This document shows positions 11,432-18,943 of a DNA stretch of 64,000 bases, piece after piece. Below the pieces are notes generated by a model. That model was not told where the DNA came from. It made no database searches and was given only the letters and a program-made list of their open reading frames with translations. Every line of letters begins with the position of its first letter. Position 1 is the first letter of the stretch. The position numbers and the translations under genes are program-made. This DNA comes from Deltaproteobacteria bacterium (GTDB lineage Bacteria > Myxococcota > Myxococcia > Myxococcales > SZAS-1): assembly GCA_018266075.1 (NCBI GenBank), contig JAFEBB010000003.1:145741-209740 (forward strand). Direction: 5' to 3'.

Positions 11432-12484
11432 ATGGTCAAGCCCCGCGCCGCCAAGGCCGGCAAGTCCGCTTCGCGTCCGCGCTCGCCGCGCAAGCTGGTC
11501 GCCGTGGGCAAGGTCCATCCGGATCTCCTCTACGCGCGCCAGGTGATCCAGACCGAGGCCCAGGCCATCGCCAACGTGGCCGCGCGGCTCGACGAGGCCT
11601 TCGTGCGCGCGGCCGCCGCCATCGCCGAGTGCCAGGGCCGGATCGTCGTCACCGGCATGGGCAAGGCGGGCTTTCTGGCCCAGCGCCTCTCCGCGATCCT
11701 CGCGAGCGTGGGCATCCCCTCGCTCTACCTGCACCCGGCCGACGCGGTGCACGGCGACCTCGGCCGCGTGGCCCGCGGCGACCTGCTCATCGCCATCTCC
11801 AACTCCGGCGCCACCGACGAGGTGCTGCGCCTCCTGCCCGCGCTCTCGCACCTGGGCGTGACGCTCATGGTGCTCACCGGCCGCCGGCACTCGCCGCTCG
11901 CCAAGGCCGCGCACCACCTGCTCGACATCGGCCCGCTCGACGAAGCGTGCCCCCTGGGCATGGTGCCGACCGCTTCCAGCGCCGCGCTCCACGCGCTCGG
12001 CGACGCGCTGGCGATGACGGTGTCGCGCAATCGCAACCTGTCGACCGAGGAGTACGCGCGGCTGCACCCGGGCGGCTCGCTGGGCCGGTCGATGGTGCGG
12101 GTGCGCGAGGTGATGCGCGAGGGCGAGTCCAACCCGCTCGTGCGCGAGGACGCGCCGCTCTCGGCCGCCATCGTCACCATGACCAACACCCGCGGCCGTC
12201 CAGGCTGCGCGGTGGTCACCGACAAGGCCGGCCGGCTGGCGGGCATCTTCACCGACGGCGATCTGCGGCGGCTCATCGAGGGCGGCCAGCTCGACCTGGC
12301 CACGCCGGTGGGCAAGGTGATGAACGCGCGCCCGGTGACGGTGGGCCCCGACGATCGCGTGGTCGACGCGGCGGATCTGTTGCGCGCGCGCGCGATCGAT
12401 CAGGTGGCGGTGGTCGACGGCTCGCGGCGCCCGGTGGGCCTGCTCGACGTGCAGGACCTGCTCGCCGCCCGCTTCGTGGAGTGA
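11432..12484 (+). CDS. kdsD: Arabinose-5-phosphate isomerase (KpsF/GutQ family: SIS plus two CBS domains)
   Basis: 350 residues. A basic N-terminal tail of about 35 residues precedes a SIS domain (about 45-200) with the family motifs GMGKAG, SNSGATDE and the C-terminal LHPGGSLGR. Two CBS domains follow (about 222-345). KdsD/KpsF enzymes convert ribulose-5-phosphate to arabinose-5-phosphate, the first step of CMP-KDO synthesis for lipopolysaccharide. The domain order and length match E. coli KdsD (328 residues) plus the short N-terminal extension. No other KDO genes are visible here. The assignment to the isomerase family is firm; whether it serves LPS or another pathway is inferred. Confidence 0.9.
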   Translation: MVKPRAAKAGKSASRPRSPRKLVAVGKVHPDLLYARQVIQTEAQAIANVAARLDEAFVRAAAAIAECQGRIVVTGMGKAGFLAQRLSAILASVGIPSLYLHPADAVHGDLGRVARGDLLIAISNSGATDEVLRLLPALSHLGVTLMVLTGRRHSPLAKAAHHLLDIGPLDEACPLGMVPTASSAALHALGDALAMTVSRNRNLSTEEYARLHPGGSLGRSMVRVREVMREGESNPLVREDAPLSAAIVTMTNTRGRPGCAVVTDKAGRLAGIFTDGDLRRLIEGGQLDLATPVGKVMNARPVTVGPDDRVVDAADLLRARAIDQVAVVDGSRRPVGLLDVQDLLAARFVE

Positions 12485-12573
12485 TCGCGCGGTTGAATGT
12501 GACGCAAGGACCGCGCCACCCACGCTTCTGGGCGTTGAAGCGTCAACGTGGGGCGTACTAAGGTGGGCCGGTC

Positions 12574-12897
12574 GTGACCGATTCGATGGTGGTGCCGCTG
12601 TCGTCGTATCCGGCGCCACACCCCGGGGCCGGGATCGAGCGGGTGGGGGACCGACTGATGGCCGCTTCACCCGACGATCACCTGCACCACTTCGTCGAAG
12701 AGGACGAGTCGCCCTCGCACACCGCGGAGCGCGTGGTGGAGCTGGCCGACGGCTCCCGCACGGTGGCGCAGATCGCCTCGACGATTGTCGAGGAGTTCGA
12801 GGGGGCGACGCTGGAGCAGGTTCAAGACGACGTCCGCGCGTTCGTGGGCGCCATGGTGGCCAAGCAAGTGCTGGTGTTGCACGACCACCCGCTGTAG
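12574..12897 (+). CDS. PqqD-like protein (RiPP recognition element fold)
   Basis: 107 residues from GTG at 12574, with AGGTGGG about 8 bases upstream; ATG at 12586 is the alternative. The C-terminal 80 residues fit the PqqD pattern: a short beta-hairpin, then V-x-L-A-DGSRTVAQIAS, an acidic helix and a final helix ending in a hydrophobic strand. PqqD and related recognition elements bind the leader of a ribosomally made peptide and present it to tailoring enzymes; free-standing copies are common beside HprK-like kinases. It begins a same-strand series that contains a short Cys-rich peptide, an HprK-like kinase and an S26 peptidase. No radical-SAM or lasso cyclase gene is present, so its partner enzyme is uncertain. 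The fold call is confident, the role inferred. Confidence 0.75.
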   Translation: MTDSMVVPLSSYPAPHPGAGIERVGDRLMAASPDDHLHHFVEEDESPSHTAERVVELADGSRTVAQIASTIVEEFEGATLEQVQDDVRAFVGAMVAKQVLVLHDHPL

Positions 12898-12955
12898 GAC
12901 GCTCCCCATTCAGGGCCGAATTTCCAAGAAGTCTGCGATCTCCGAGGAGCAACGC

Positions 12956-15900
12956 GTGATTGCCCGAAACTTCCGAAGCCTTCACTTCGCGCTGGGCGCG
13001 ATCTTCATTGCCTCGATCTCGTCGTGCTCGTGCGGCAGCTCGTCCGAGAAGAACCCCGGGGTGAAAATCACCAACCCCACCGCTGGGCAGGTGCTCACGC
13101 AAGCGGATGACTCGGACGCCGCCACGCCAGGGATCCAGCACGACGTGATCGTCCACGTCACCAACGTGACCAGCAATTCCACGCTCACGTTGACGATCAA
13201 CGGCACGACGGTCGGAAGCCTTCAGCCGAGCGCGACCCAGGACCAGGGCGAAGACATCACCTTCCACAGCGTGCCGTTCCCCGCGGGGCAGGACACGGTC
13301 ATCGCGACCGTCAAGGACTCGAGCACCAACAAGTCTGGCACCGACTCCAAGACCGTGAGCGTTACGCCCGCGGCCACGTGCAACTTCACTACGCCGGCCG
13401 ACGGCGCCACCCTGACCTCCGACGAGGACGCGAGCACCGAGGTCTTCAACCAGAAGGTGCTTGTGCAGTGTCCGGCGTCGTTGGCGGCCTTGACCGGCAC
13501 GTTGCAGGTGACAGTGGTCATCGGGAATCACCGGCAGGACGTCTCGCCGCTCACCGCCACGCTCGATTCCACGGGCCTCGCCACCTTCGACAAGGCCCAG
13601 CTGGGCGAGGGCACCAACGCGATCACCTTCACCGCTGTGGACAGCACCGGCACGACGGTGGGCTCCGCGAACGAGACCGTCATCGTGAACACCGGCAAGT
13701 GCCCGGTGATCCTGGGTGAGCACAACCACGTGATCTACAACGCGGCCGGCGGGACGCCCCCGGATCCCACCGAGACCCGCCCGGTGATTGCCGACACGGA
13801 TCCCAACACGCCCGACGTGCAGGCCACGTTCACCGGCTACGTGGACACCGGCGTGTGCCCCGGCGCGTCGGCGACCATCAGCTTCGACAGCGCGCCGGCG
13901 GGCACGGCGACGGTGGACAGCTCCGGCGAGTTCATCTTCAGCAACGTCACCCTCCCCAACGGCGACCCGGTGCTCGAGGTGGTGCATGCCACGAGCGGGA
14001 GCAAGACTGGCGTGTCGGTGGCGAACACGTATGGCGTGGACTCGGTGATCCCTGTCCTCAGCATCAGCGCGCCTGCTTCGGGAACGATCACAGATACCGA
14101 TGGCGGCACCAACGGCGTGAGCGAGCAAGTGACGGTGCACCTCGTCTCGGGCTTCAACGGCGAGGAGTTTGCGAGCCTCGCAGACAACGGCACGCCGCGC
14201 ATCGGCCAGACGGCGATCTCTCCTCTGCCGGCAATTCCCGGTGACTGGCCCTTCCCGAACCCCGTGATGCTGACCACCGGCCCCCACTCGCTCGTGGCCA
14301 CGGCGACCCGCAAGCTCGGCAATCAGGGCAACTCGCAGCCCGTGAGTGTGACCGTGCAGCAGCCGGGCGGCATTGGCCTCACCCTTCTTCAGCCGGGCAC
14401 GACCAACGTGGTGTGCAACCACGCGAGCGATGAGAACCCGAACACGCAGGACTGTGACCTGACGATGAAGGTGCAGGCCAACGGCGCGGCCGACGGTGGC
14501 AGCGTGGCGTTCTGGTTCGACGACGGCGGCCAGACGACGGTGGCGCTCGACGCCAACCTTCAGGCCCAGACCCAGTTCCAGCTCCCGCAGGGCCAGCACA
14601 CCATCGCAGCCGTGGCGAGCAACGGCCAGGCGGCGTCGAACCAGGTCACCGCGGCGATTCGCGTGGACACCATCGCCCCGGTGCTCACCTGGGTCACCCC
14701 TCCGCAGGACGGTGGTCCGAACACGGAGAGCAGCCAGACCTTCAGCGTGACCCTGCAGACCGACGCCGAAAACGGCCAGGTGGTCATGGTGACCCTTGAT
14801 GGCGGCAACGTCGGCTCGGGCCCTGTGGACGGCGGCTTCGCCACGTTCAACGTCGCGGTGCCCGGCGAAGGTATCGCGCAGTTGCTCGTGGCCAACGTTC
14901 AGGACGACGCGGGTAATCCCGCAGTGCCGGCCGTGGTGGGCGTGGACGTCATTGTCGACGGTGGCTGCGTGATCAACCTCAACGAGCCGAGCACGCTGGT
15001 GATCAACGCGAGCACCGATGGCGGGCTGACCCAGACGATCACCGGCAACACGCCGACGCCCGCATGTGCGAACGGTACCGTGACGTTCCTCGCGGCGACG
15101 CCCGCGAGCGGCACGCCGAACCAGGTGGGCACCGCGCAGGCGGTCGGAGGCGCCTTCTCCTTCACCTACACGTTCACGGACCAGGCCTCGACCCAGTTCA
15201 CCGCGCAGATGACCAGCCCGAGCGGCAATACGAATCAGGCGTCGTTCAATGTGAACGCGGACACGATTCCCCCCGTGATCTCCCTGAATGTGCCGCAGCA
15301 GGACGCCAGCGGGAACCTGTACGTGGTGGAGGCCTTGGGCAACCTGAACGTGGTCGCGGGGGCGCTCGGCTACGCCGCTGACGCGGACGGCAGTACCGCC
15401 GGCGCGCAGGTCAACGTGCTCATCAACGTGAGCGGCGTGGGTGACGTCTTTGGTTCGGGCGGAATGGGTTCGGTGAACATTCTCGAGGGAAGCACGCCGC
15501 TCATCACGCAGCCTCTCACGTTTACCCGAAATGACTTCTTCCAGATCGCCTCGCCCACGAGCGTTCCGGTCCTGACGTTGACGGAGGCGAAGAGCACCAC
15601 ATTCACGCTGGTGGCGACCGATTCGGTGGGCAACACGACCACCGTGAACATTCCGCTTCGCGTCAAGAGCGTGCCGCCGCCGCAGCCCACGCTCGTGACC
15701 ACGGATCCGGGCAACGGGCAGTACACGCACGTCAGCAACTACCGACACGCGGACTTCCTCGTCGTCGCCTCGGATACGGCGGATCCCCAGGGCGACACGT
15801 TGGAGTTCGACGTGGGCTTCTCGGCTCCACTCCGATTCGGAAACGGGGTGTTCAACGACGGCGTCTTCGACAACACGGGTTACACCACAATCATCAACGA

Positions 15901-17230
15901 AGGCACCTTCGCCGCTTCGCCGGTGACCGTCACCAACGTCCCACCGCTCAACGACTACTCACTCGCGGCCCGAGCCGTCGACTCACTCGGCAACATCTCT
16001 CTCATCTCCAACGTGGCCGATATGGACACCCGGTTCCCACGAACGACCATCCCCTACGCTGGACCGTCAGCGGCTGGTGCGCTCTTTGGCTCAACGATCG
16101 CCCTCGGGCACATCAACACCCAGCCGGGCCACACCGCGCTCGACATCGCCGCGTTCGCCACCGAGCCAAACAGGGAAGGCTCGGTTCAGGTGATCTACGG
16201 CGGCTCGCTCACCACCACCCAGCAGTTCAACGGGCCGTTCACCACGAGCGCCTACTTCGGCAATCCGATGACTCTGGGTGACGTGAACAACGACGGTGCC
16301 GCCGACCTCCTCGTCTACGATAGCGACAGGATCGACGTGTACCTCTCCGACGGCACCACCCTGCCCACCACGCCGAGCTTCACGCTCACCGGCACGGGCG
16401 CAACCGACGCGTACACGCTCGCGGTGGTGCCCGACATCACCGGCGACGGCATCAACGACATCGTCATCGGTGATCCGATCGACGGGGCGGGTGGCCAGAT
16501 CTTCGTGATTCGCGGGCGCGCAAGCTGGCCAGCCTCGGTCGACACCAGCGCCGCGGACGTCATCATCGACGGCGTCGTCCCAGGCTCGAACTTCGGCAAC
16601 AACCTTCAGCACGGCACCATCGGGTTCCCCGGGTTTTCCGGCGACACGAGTAACGCGCTCGTCGTGCCCGCAGCGTCGACCAACATGGTGTACCTCTTCA
16701 AGGGAAGCGCGCTGATGGCGAAGGGCCAGGCGGCGACCATCGCCGACGCGATGACGACCTTCACCACCACCACCGTGCCCTCAAACTCTCGCTACGGGCA
16801 CGCGCTACTCGCGTACGACATCAACAACGATGGGTTGGAAGACTTGCTCATCGCGGACACGGGCCAGCCTTCGCACGTCTTCGCCTACTTGCAGTCGGGA
16901 GGCACAGTGGTGGCCGATCCGGCGGCGAGCGCGTATCTCGGCGGGTCGCCCACCAATTTCGGCTATCAGATGGCCTCGGGCGACCTGAACGGCGATGGCA
17001 TCGCCGACCTGGTCGTGGGCCGCGGCGTGACGGGAAACGCCCAGGCGCTGAACCTGTTCGTGGGGCGTGCAGGTGGAATTCCTCAGGGATCCGGTCCAGA
17101 CTCGGCTGAATACGGTGACCTGCAGTTCGGCACCGACTTCGCCATCGGAGACGTGACGGGTGACGGGCTGCCCGACATCGTCGTGGGAGAGCCAGACAAT
17201 GGCAACGGAACCGTCGAAGTCCTCCACTAG
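12956..17230 (+). CDS. Giant secreted lipoprotein: Ig-like repeats and a C-terminal FG-GAP/VCBS propeller
   Basis: 1424 residues from GTG at 12956; GAGGAG at 12944-12949 fixes this start, although the frame is open upstream. A signal with lipobox (ASISSC) is followed by about 1000 residues of Ig-like beta-sandwich repeats, some with TATRKLGNQGN- or DSVGNTT-type end strands. The C-terminus (about 1080-1424) carries integrin-alpha-like FG-GAP blades with calcium loops: DVNNDGAADLL near 1108, DITGDGINDIV near 1160, DINNDGLEDLL near 1288, DLNGDGIADLV near 1343 and DVTGDGLPDIV near 1399. It is probably a surface-anchored adhesin or carbohydrate/protein binder. It sits 58 bp after the pqqD-like gene and its last 32 bases overlap the start of the Cys-rich peptide gene, suggesting one operon. 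Confidence 0.85.
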   Translation: MIARNFRSLHFALGAIFIASISSCSCGSSSEKNPGVKITNPTAGQVLTQADDSDAATPGIQHDVIVHVTNVTSNSTLTLTINGTTVGSLQPSATQDQGEDITFHSVPFPAGQDTVIATVKDSSTNKSGTDSKTVSVTPAATCNFTTPADGATLTSDEDASTEVFNQKVLVQCPASLAALTGTLQVTVVIGNHRQDVSPLTATLDSTGLATFDKAQLGEGTNAITFTAVDSTGTTVGSANETVIVNTGKCPVILGEHNHVIYNAAGGTPPDPTETRPVIADTDPNTPDVQATFTGYVDTGVCPGASATISFDSAPAGTATVDSSGEFIFSNVTLPNGDPVLEVVHATSGSKTGVSVANTYGVDSVIPVLSISAPASGTITDTDGGTNGVSEQVTVHLVSGFNGEEFASLADNGTPRIGQTAISPLPAIPGDWPFPNPVMLTTGPHSLVATATRKLGNQGNSQPVSVTVQQPGGIGLTLLQPGTTNVVCNHASDENPNTQDCDLTMKVQANGAADGGSVAFWFDDGGQTTVALDANLQAQTQFQLPQGQHTIAAVASNGQAASNQVTAAIRVDTIAPVLTWVTPPQDGGPNTESSQTFSVTLQTDAENGQVVMVTLDGGNVGSGPVDGGFATFNVAVPGEGIAQLLVANVQDDAGNPAVPAVVGVDVIVDGGCVINLNEPSTLVINASTDGGLTQTITGNTPTPACANGTVTFLAATPASGTPNQVGTAQAVGGAFSFTYTFTDQASTQFTAQMTSPSGNTNQASFNVNADTIPPVISLNVPQQDASGNLYVVEALGNLNVVAGALGYAADADGSTAGAQVNVLINVSGVGDVFGSGGMGSVNILEGSTPLITQPLTFTRNDFFQIASPTSVPVLTLTEAKSTTFTLVATDSVGNTTTVNIPLRVKSVPPPQPTLVTTDPGNGQYTHVSNYRHADFLVVASDTADPQGDTLEFDVGFSAPLRFGNGVFNDGVFDNTGYTTIINEGTFAASPVTVTNVPPLNDYSLAARAVDSLGNISLISNVADMDTRFPRTTIPYAGPSAAGALFGSTIALGHINTQPGHTALDIAAFATEPNREGSVQVIYGGSLTTTQQFNGPFTTSAYFGNPMTLGDVNNDGAADLLVYDSDRIDVYLSDGTTLPTTPSFTLTGTGATDAYTLAVVPDITGDGINDIVIGDPIDGAGGQIFVIRGRASWPASVDTSAADVIIDGVVPGSNFGNNLQHGTIGFPGFSGDTSNALVVPAASTNMVYLFKGSALMAKGQAATIADAMTTFTTTTVPSNSRYGHALLAYDINNDGLEDLLIADTGQPSHVFAYLQSGGTVVADPAASAYLGGSPTNFGYQMASGDLNGDGIADLVVGRGVTGNAQALNLFVGRAGGIPQGSGPDSAEYGDLQFGTDFAIGDVTGDGLPDIVVGEPDNGNGTVEVLH

Positions 17231-17390
17231 CGGTACGAGGCGGGCCTACGCTGCGCCGCGCGTGAAGAGCGAGCGGCTCCTGGGCACCGTATACGGGTGC
17301 ACGCCGTCGACGTGTCCCAACTCCGCGTGCCCGAAGGGCACGACAATCTGCCACGGCTGGGATACGTCGTGTCAGCCCATCTGCACCTAG
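17199..17390 (+). CDS. Short Cys-rich peptide, candidate RiPP precursor
   Basis: 63 residues from ATG at 17199, with GGGAGAG at 17185-17191 (7-base spacer). It starts 32 bp inside the end of the FG-GAP gene in another frame. The first half is a Ser/Lys/Arg-rich leader containing YAAPRVKSERLLG, which resembles the Y-x-x-P-x-(V/I)-x-S-E-x-(L/F) leader pattern of small peptides found beside PqqD/HprK genes. The last 26 residues hold six cysteines spaced C-x4-C-x4-C-x6-C-x6-C-x3-C, with Gly, Pro, Ser and Thr between, and end in Cys-Thr. I infer a precursor processed by the neighbouring kinase and peptidase. There is no signal peptide. The alternative is a small unmodified disulfide protein or a chance frame. 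Confidence 0.6.
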   Translation: MATEPSKSSTSGTRRAYAAPRVKSERLLGTVYGCTPSTCPNSACPKGTTICHGWDTSCQPICT

Positions 17391-17403
17391 GGCTTTCTCG
17401 AGA

Positions 17404-17796
17404 TCCAATCGTGCTTGGCGGCGCGCCAGAGCGCGAACCGAAGAAGCCCGAGTGCCTGCCACCTGCGCCGACTCGGCGGCCTCGCAAGCCAAATGGCTGA
17501 GCGGACCGGCCTCGCTAGCGGTCGAGCCAGCCCAAGCTTCGAGGCCGCCTGCCGCTCGTACGCTCTGGGCGCTCGCGGAGGTCGGCCGGTGAGCCAATTG
17601 GGTTGTCCTGCCCGCCCGTCGGGCTGACGCCTCGACCCTCAGGGCAATGACCCTGGCCAAATTGGCCGACTTCTCGACCACGCTGGCTCACGTGCCGCGG
17701 CAATGGGGAGCTTCGACCGCACACTGGGTCGACGCGTCGGCCAATTGGGTTGCCCTCCCAGCCAAATCGGCGCCGCAAGCTACACTCGTGGCCGTC
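17404..17796. repeat. Gene-free stretch holding a degenerate 21-bp (heptad) tandem array
   Basis: The 400 bp between the Cys-rich peptide and the HprK-like gene contain imperfect 21-bp units, clearest from 17467 to 17781 (15 units). Units beginning GCCAA recur at 17488, 17593, 17656, 17740 and 17761, all offset by exact multiples of 21. GCCAATTGGGTTG is identical at 17593 and 17740. Read in frame 1 the units give heptads such as AKWLSGP, ANWVVLP, AKLADFS, AHWVDAS and ANWVALP, but a TGA at 17590-17592 interrupts the frame. From 17593 on, the array is open and in frame with the kinase gene. The opposite strand is also largely open with a heptad pattern. It may be an in-frame extension of the kinase, a decayed peptide gene, or an iteron-like DNA site. 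Confidence 0.7.
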
Positions 17797-18540
17797 ATGC
17801 CAGTCCGATTGCTCCACGCCCTCTCCACCTCCGACGTCGAGCCCCTCTCCCACCTCGGCTGGCCCGACGGCCCGTGCACCGAGCGCATCTCCATCCAGAT
17901 CCTCCGTCCCGCCACCGCCGATCGCCCCCTCGAGCGCGTCCGCTTCACCCGCCCGGGCTATTCGGTGGATGCCGAGCTCGACCTCTCCTCCCGCGAGCCC
18001 CACCAGATCGGTTCCATCCGCCTCCAGTGCGCCATCGCGGCTTCCACGTTCGGCCAGAGCGGCCTCCTCATCCACGGCGCGGGGCTGGCGCTCGAGGGCC
18101 GGGGTGCCGTCGCCGCGTTCGCGCCCTCCGGCGGGGGCAAGTCCACGCTCTCCAACCTCGCCGAGCGCTTCATCGGCCTCTCCGACGAGACCGTGCTCCT
18201 CGTCCCCGGGCCGCCGCCGCAGCTCTTCGCCACCCCGCTGCGCTCCAGCTCCACCAAGGTCCCCGAGCCGCGCGTGGATCCGCTGCGAGCGCTGCTCATC
18301 TTGGAGAAGTCGCTCGAGCCTTCATTCACCCGGCTCAAGCCCGACGTGGCCCTCAAGCAGCTCCTCTTGCAGGCCTACAAGCTCCCGCCCGAGCTCGCGC
18401 CGCCGGCGCAGGTCTTCAAGCGGGCGGCCAAGCTGGTGGAGAATGTCCCGGCGTACCGCTTCGCCTTCCCCAAGTCGCCTCTCGCGCAGGACCTCTTGCT
18501 CCGCCTCTTCGATGACGAGCTCTCGCCAGAAATTCCGTGA
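17797..18540 (+). CDS. HprK-related kinase (P-loop protein of peptide-modification loci)
   Basis: 247 residues from ATG at 17797; an in-frame ATG at 17647 would add 50 residues of heptad-repeat sequence. Neither start has a strong ribosome-binding site. The key motif is the P-loop APSGGGKST at about residue 109, preceded by the strands LLIHGAGLALEG and GAVAAF and followed by GLSDETVLL. This matches the C-terminal kinase half of HPr kinase (HprK), without the N-terminal HprK domain. Stand-alone HprK-like kinases occur with PqqD-like proteins; in paeninodin-type lasso clusters one phosphorylates the precursor's C-terminal Ser. The S26 peptidase gene overlaps its end by 29 bp. Substrate here is inferred to be the nearby peptide. 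Confidence 0.72.
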   Translation: MPVRLLHALSTSDVEPLSHLGWPDGPCTERISIQILRPATADRPLERVRFTRPGYSVDAELDLSSREPHQIGSIRLQCAIAASTFGQSGLLIHGAGLALEGRGAVAAFAPSGGGKSTLSNLAERFIGLSDETVLLVPGPPPQLFATPLRSSSTKVPEPRVDPLRALLILEKSLEPSFTRLKPDVALKQLLLQAYKLPPELAPPAQVFKRAAKLVENVPAYRFAFPKSPLAQDLLLRLFDDELSPEIP

Positions 18541-18943
18541 GCACCTCGGCCTCGACGACGCCGAGCGCACCGTGCCCACGGCGTCCATGTGGCCCACCAT
18601 CCGCGCGGGCGACGGCATCCGCTTCCGCCGCGAGCGCCGCACGCCCCGGCTCGGTGAGGTCTGGGTGGCGGAGCTGGGCCAGGTGCACGTCTGCCATCGG
18701 GTCATCTGGGTGAGCGGCGAGCACGCGTGGCTCAAAGGCGACTGGGTGCTCGCGCCCGACGGCCGCGTCCCGGTGAAGCAGCTCTTCGGGCCGCTCTCCG
18801 CGGTGCGCCGCGGCGACGACTGGCGCCCCACCAATCGCCGGCGCGATCGCGCGATCGGATTGGCCCTCTCGCTGATCGGCTCCACCTGGCAGCTGACGCG
18901 TGGCGTCCTCGGTCGCGCGCGTCGGCTGGCGTTCGCGCGCTAG
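18512..18943 (+). CDS. S24/S26-type serine peptidase (Sec11/S26B-like)
   Basis: 143 residues from ATG at 18512, overlapping the kinase gene by 29 bp, so probably translationally coupled. TASMWPTI places the catalytic Ser at residue 25 in the signal-peptidase box (S-M-x-P-T). CHRVIW (His62) and LKGDWVLAPDG match the second and third boxes of the Sec11/archaeal S26B branch, which uses a Ser-His pair rather than the Ser-Lys of bacterial LepB. There is no N-terminal membrane anchor. A weakly hydrophobic segment lies near residues 115-125, and the C-terminus is Arg-rich. Such soluble forms are found with PqqD/HprK-like genes and probably cleave a leader. Its stop codon overlaps the converging gene's stop through CTAG. 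Confidence 0.75.
   Translation: MTSSRQKFREHLGLDDAERTVPTASMWPTIRAGDGIRFRRERRTPRLGEVWVAELGQVHVCHRVIWVSGEHAWLKGDWVLAPDGRVPVKQLFGPLSAVRRGDDWRPTNRRRDRAIGLALSLIGSTWQLTRGVLGRARRLAFAR

Noticed and set aside
12534..12561. Sigma-70-like promoter TTGAAG-N16-TACTAA before the PqqD-like gene
   Set aside because: The -10 would overlap the apparent ribosome-binding site, and such matches are common by chance.
11303..15748. 1481-residue reverse frame spanning several genes
   Set aside because: It runs antisense across kdsD, the PqqD-like gene and the FG-GAP gene, all of which have family motifs; its own sequence has none.
16848..17681. Reverse frame covering the 21-bp array
   Set aside because: It shows the heptad rhythm because the DNA is 21-bp periodic, but continues as a shadow of the FG-GAP gene and lacks a start signal. 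I kept the array as a repeat only.
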